Of a DNA stretch of 6,969 nucleotides, positions 6,578-6,969 are shown one piece after another. The notes under the pieces are model-generated. The model ran no database searches. It worked only from the letters and a program-made list of their open reading frames with translations, and was not told the origin of the DNA. Within the stretch, counting starts at the first letter, position 1, and every line of letters begins with the position of its first letter. The stretch is taken from contig DAHWHT010000141.1 in assembly GCA_027335515.1 (NCBI GenBank), positions 1 to 6,969 on the forward strand, read 5' to 3'. The DNA is from Clostridia bacterium (GTDB taxonomy: Bacteria; Bacillota_E; RBS10-35; JAJYVN01). The translations under genes and the position numbers were made by a program.

Positions 6578-6969
6578 CTATTTCTTCTTGAGCCAGGGCA
6601 TCATGGCTCGCAGTTCCCGACCCACCGCCGTGATCGCGTGCGCCTGTTCGGAACTCCGCAGGGCACCCATCACCGGCCAGTTGGCGCGGTTCTCCAGAAC
6701 CCACTCCTTGGCGAACTCCCCGGACTGGACCCGGCGCAGGTTCTCGCGCATGCTGGCGCGCACGTGCTCGTCGATGACGCGCGGGCCGGCGGTCATACCG
6801 CCGTATTCGGCCGTGTTGCTGACCCCCTGATACATACCCTCAAGGCCGCCGGCGTAGATGAGGTCCACGATGAGCTTCAGCTCGTGGCAACACTCGAAGT
6901 AGGCCATCTCGGGGGCGTAACCCGCCTCGACGAGGATGTCGAAGCCGGCCTTGACGAGGTCGGCAACCC
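6578..6969 (-). CDS. ilvC: Ketol-acid reductoisomerase IlvC, C-terminal part (5' end outside window)
   Basis: IlvC uses NADPH and Mg2+ to convert 2-acetolactate or 2-aceto-2-hydroxybutyrate to the dihydroxy-acids that lead to valine, leucine and isoleucine. The window holds the last 129 residues, about the final 40% of a class I enzyme (around 338 residues), covering most of the knotted C-terminal domain. Visible catalytic residues are the glutamate pair in YFECCHEL and the serine in GVSNTAEYG; their spacing (4 and 21 residues) matches E226, E230 and S251 of the standard numbering. The protein ends in the usual LRAMMPWL followed by three lysines and TAG. Codon use and GC match leuA, which follows on the same strand. 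In many gammaproteobacteria the genes upstream are those of acetolactate synthase, which would lie beyond the right edge. Confidence 0.96.
   Translation of the reverse strand, partial: VADLVKAGFDILVEAGYAPEMAYFECCHELKLIVDLIYAGGLEGMYQGVSNTAEYGGMTAGPRVIDEHVRASMRENLRRVQSGEFAKEWVLENRANWPVMGALRSSEQAHAITAVGRELRAMMPWLKKK

Overview
The window reads as chromosomal DNA from a high-GC proteobacterium, most likely a gammaproteobacterium. The grounds are the ilvC-leuA gene order, the YcgR-type PilZ protein and a Uma2-family nuclease gene. Chromatiales (purple sulfur bacteria and relatives) would fit, but this is inference; nothing in the sequence fixes the genus. Coding regions are very GC-rich, so long open frames lie antisense to several real genes and were discounted.

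Layout. Positions 2-106 hold what may be the C-terminal end of a plus-strand gene. It converges on mscL (minus, 604-206), a mechanosensitive channel whose C-terminus carries a four-cysteine zinc-ribbon-like motif. mscL is divergent from a plus-strand gene (745-1815) that encodes a c-di-GMP-binding PilZ/YcgR-type protein with an extra C-terminal domain resembling HEPN. That gene interlocks its stop codon with that of a small charged hypothetical protein on the minus strand (2033-1812).

Positions 2034-4911 look like an accessory region. They hold a GNAT acetyltransferase of visibly lower GC (2443-2934), a gene-poor kilobase with a strong hairpin and a set of degenerate 23-bp tandem repeats resembling the end of an IS21-type insertion sequence, and a Uma2-family PD-(D/E)XK nuclease (about 4009-4581) with an extended -10 promoter directly upstream.

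The right end is core metabolism on the minus strand. The C-terminal part of ilvC (ketol-acid reductoisomerase) runs in from the right edge. It is followed after 91 bp, which contain a very stable GC hairpin, by complete leuA (2-isopropylmalate synthase). Together they serve branched-chain amino acid synthesis: IlvC makes the dihydroxy-acid precursors of valine and leucine, and LeuA commits 2-ketoisovalerate to leucine.

The most unusual item is the PilZ plus HEPN-like architecture. No CRISPR array, tRNA or rRNA was seen.
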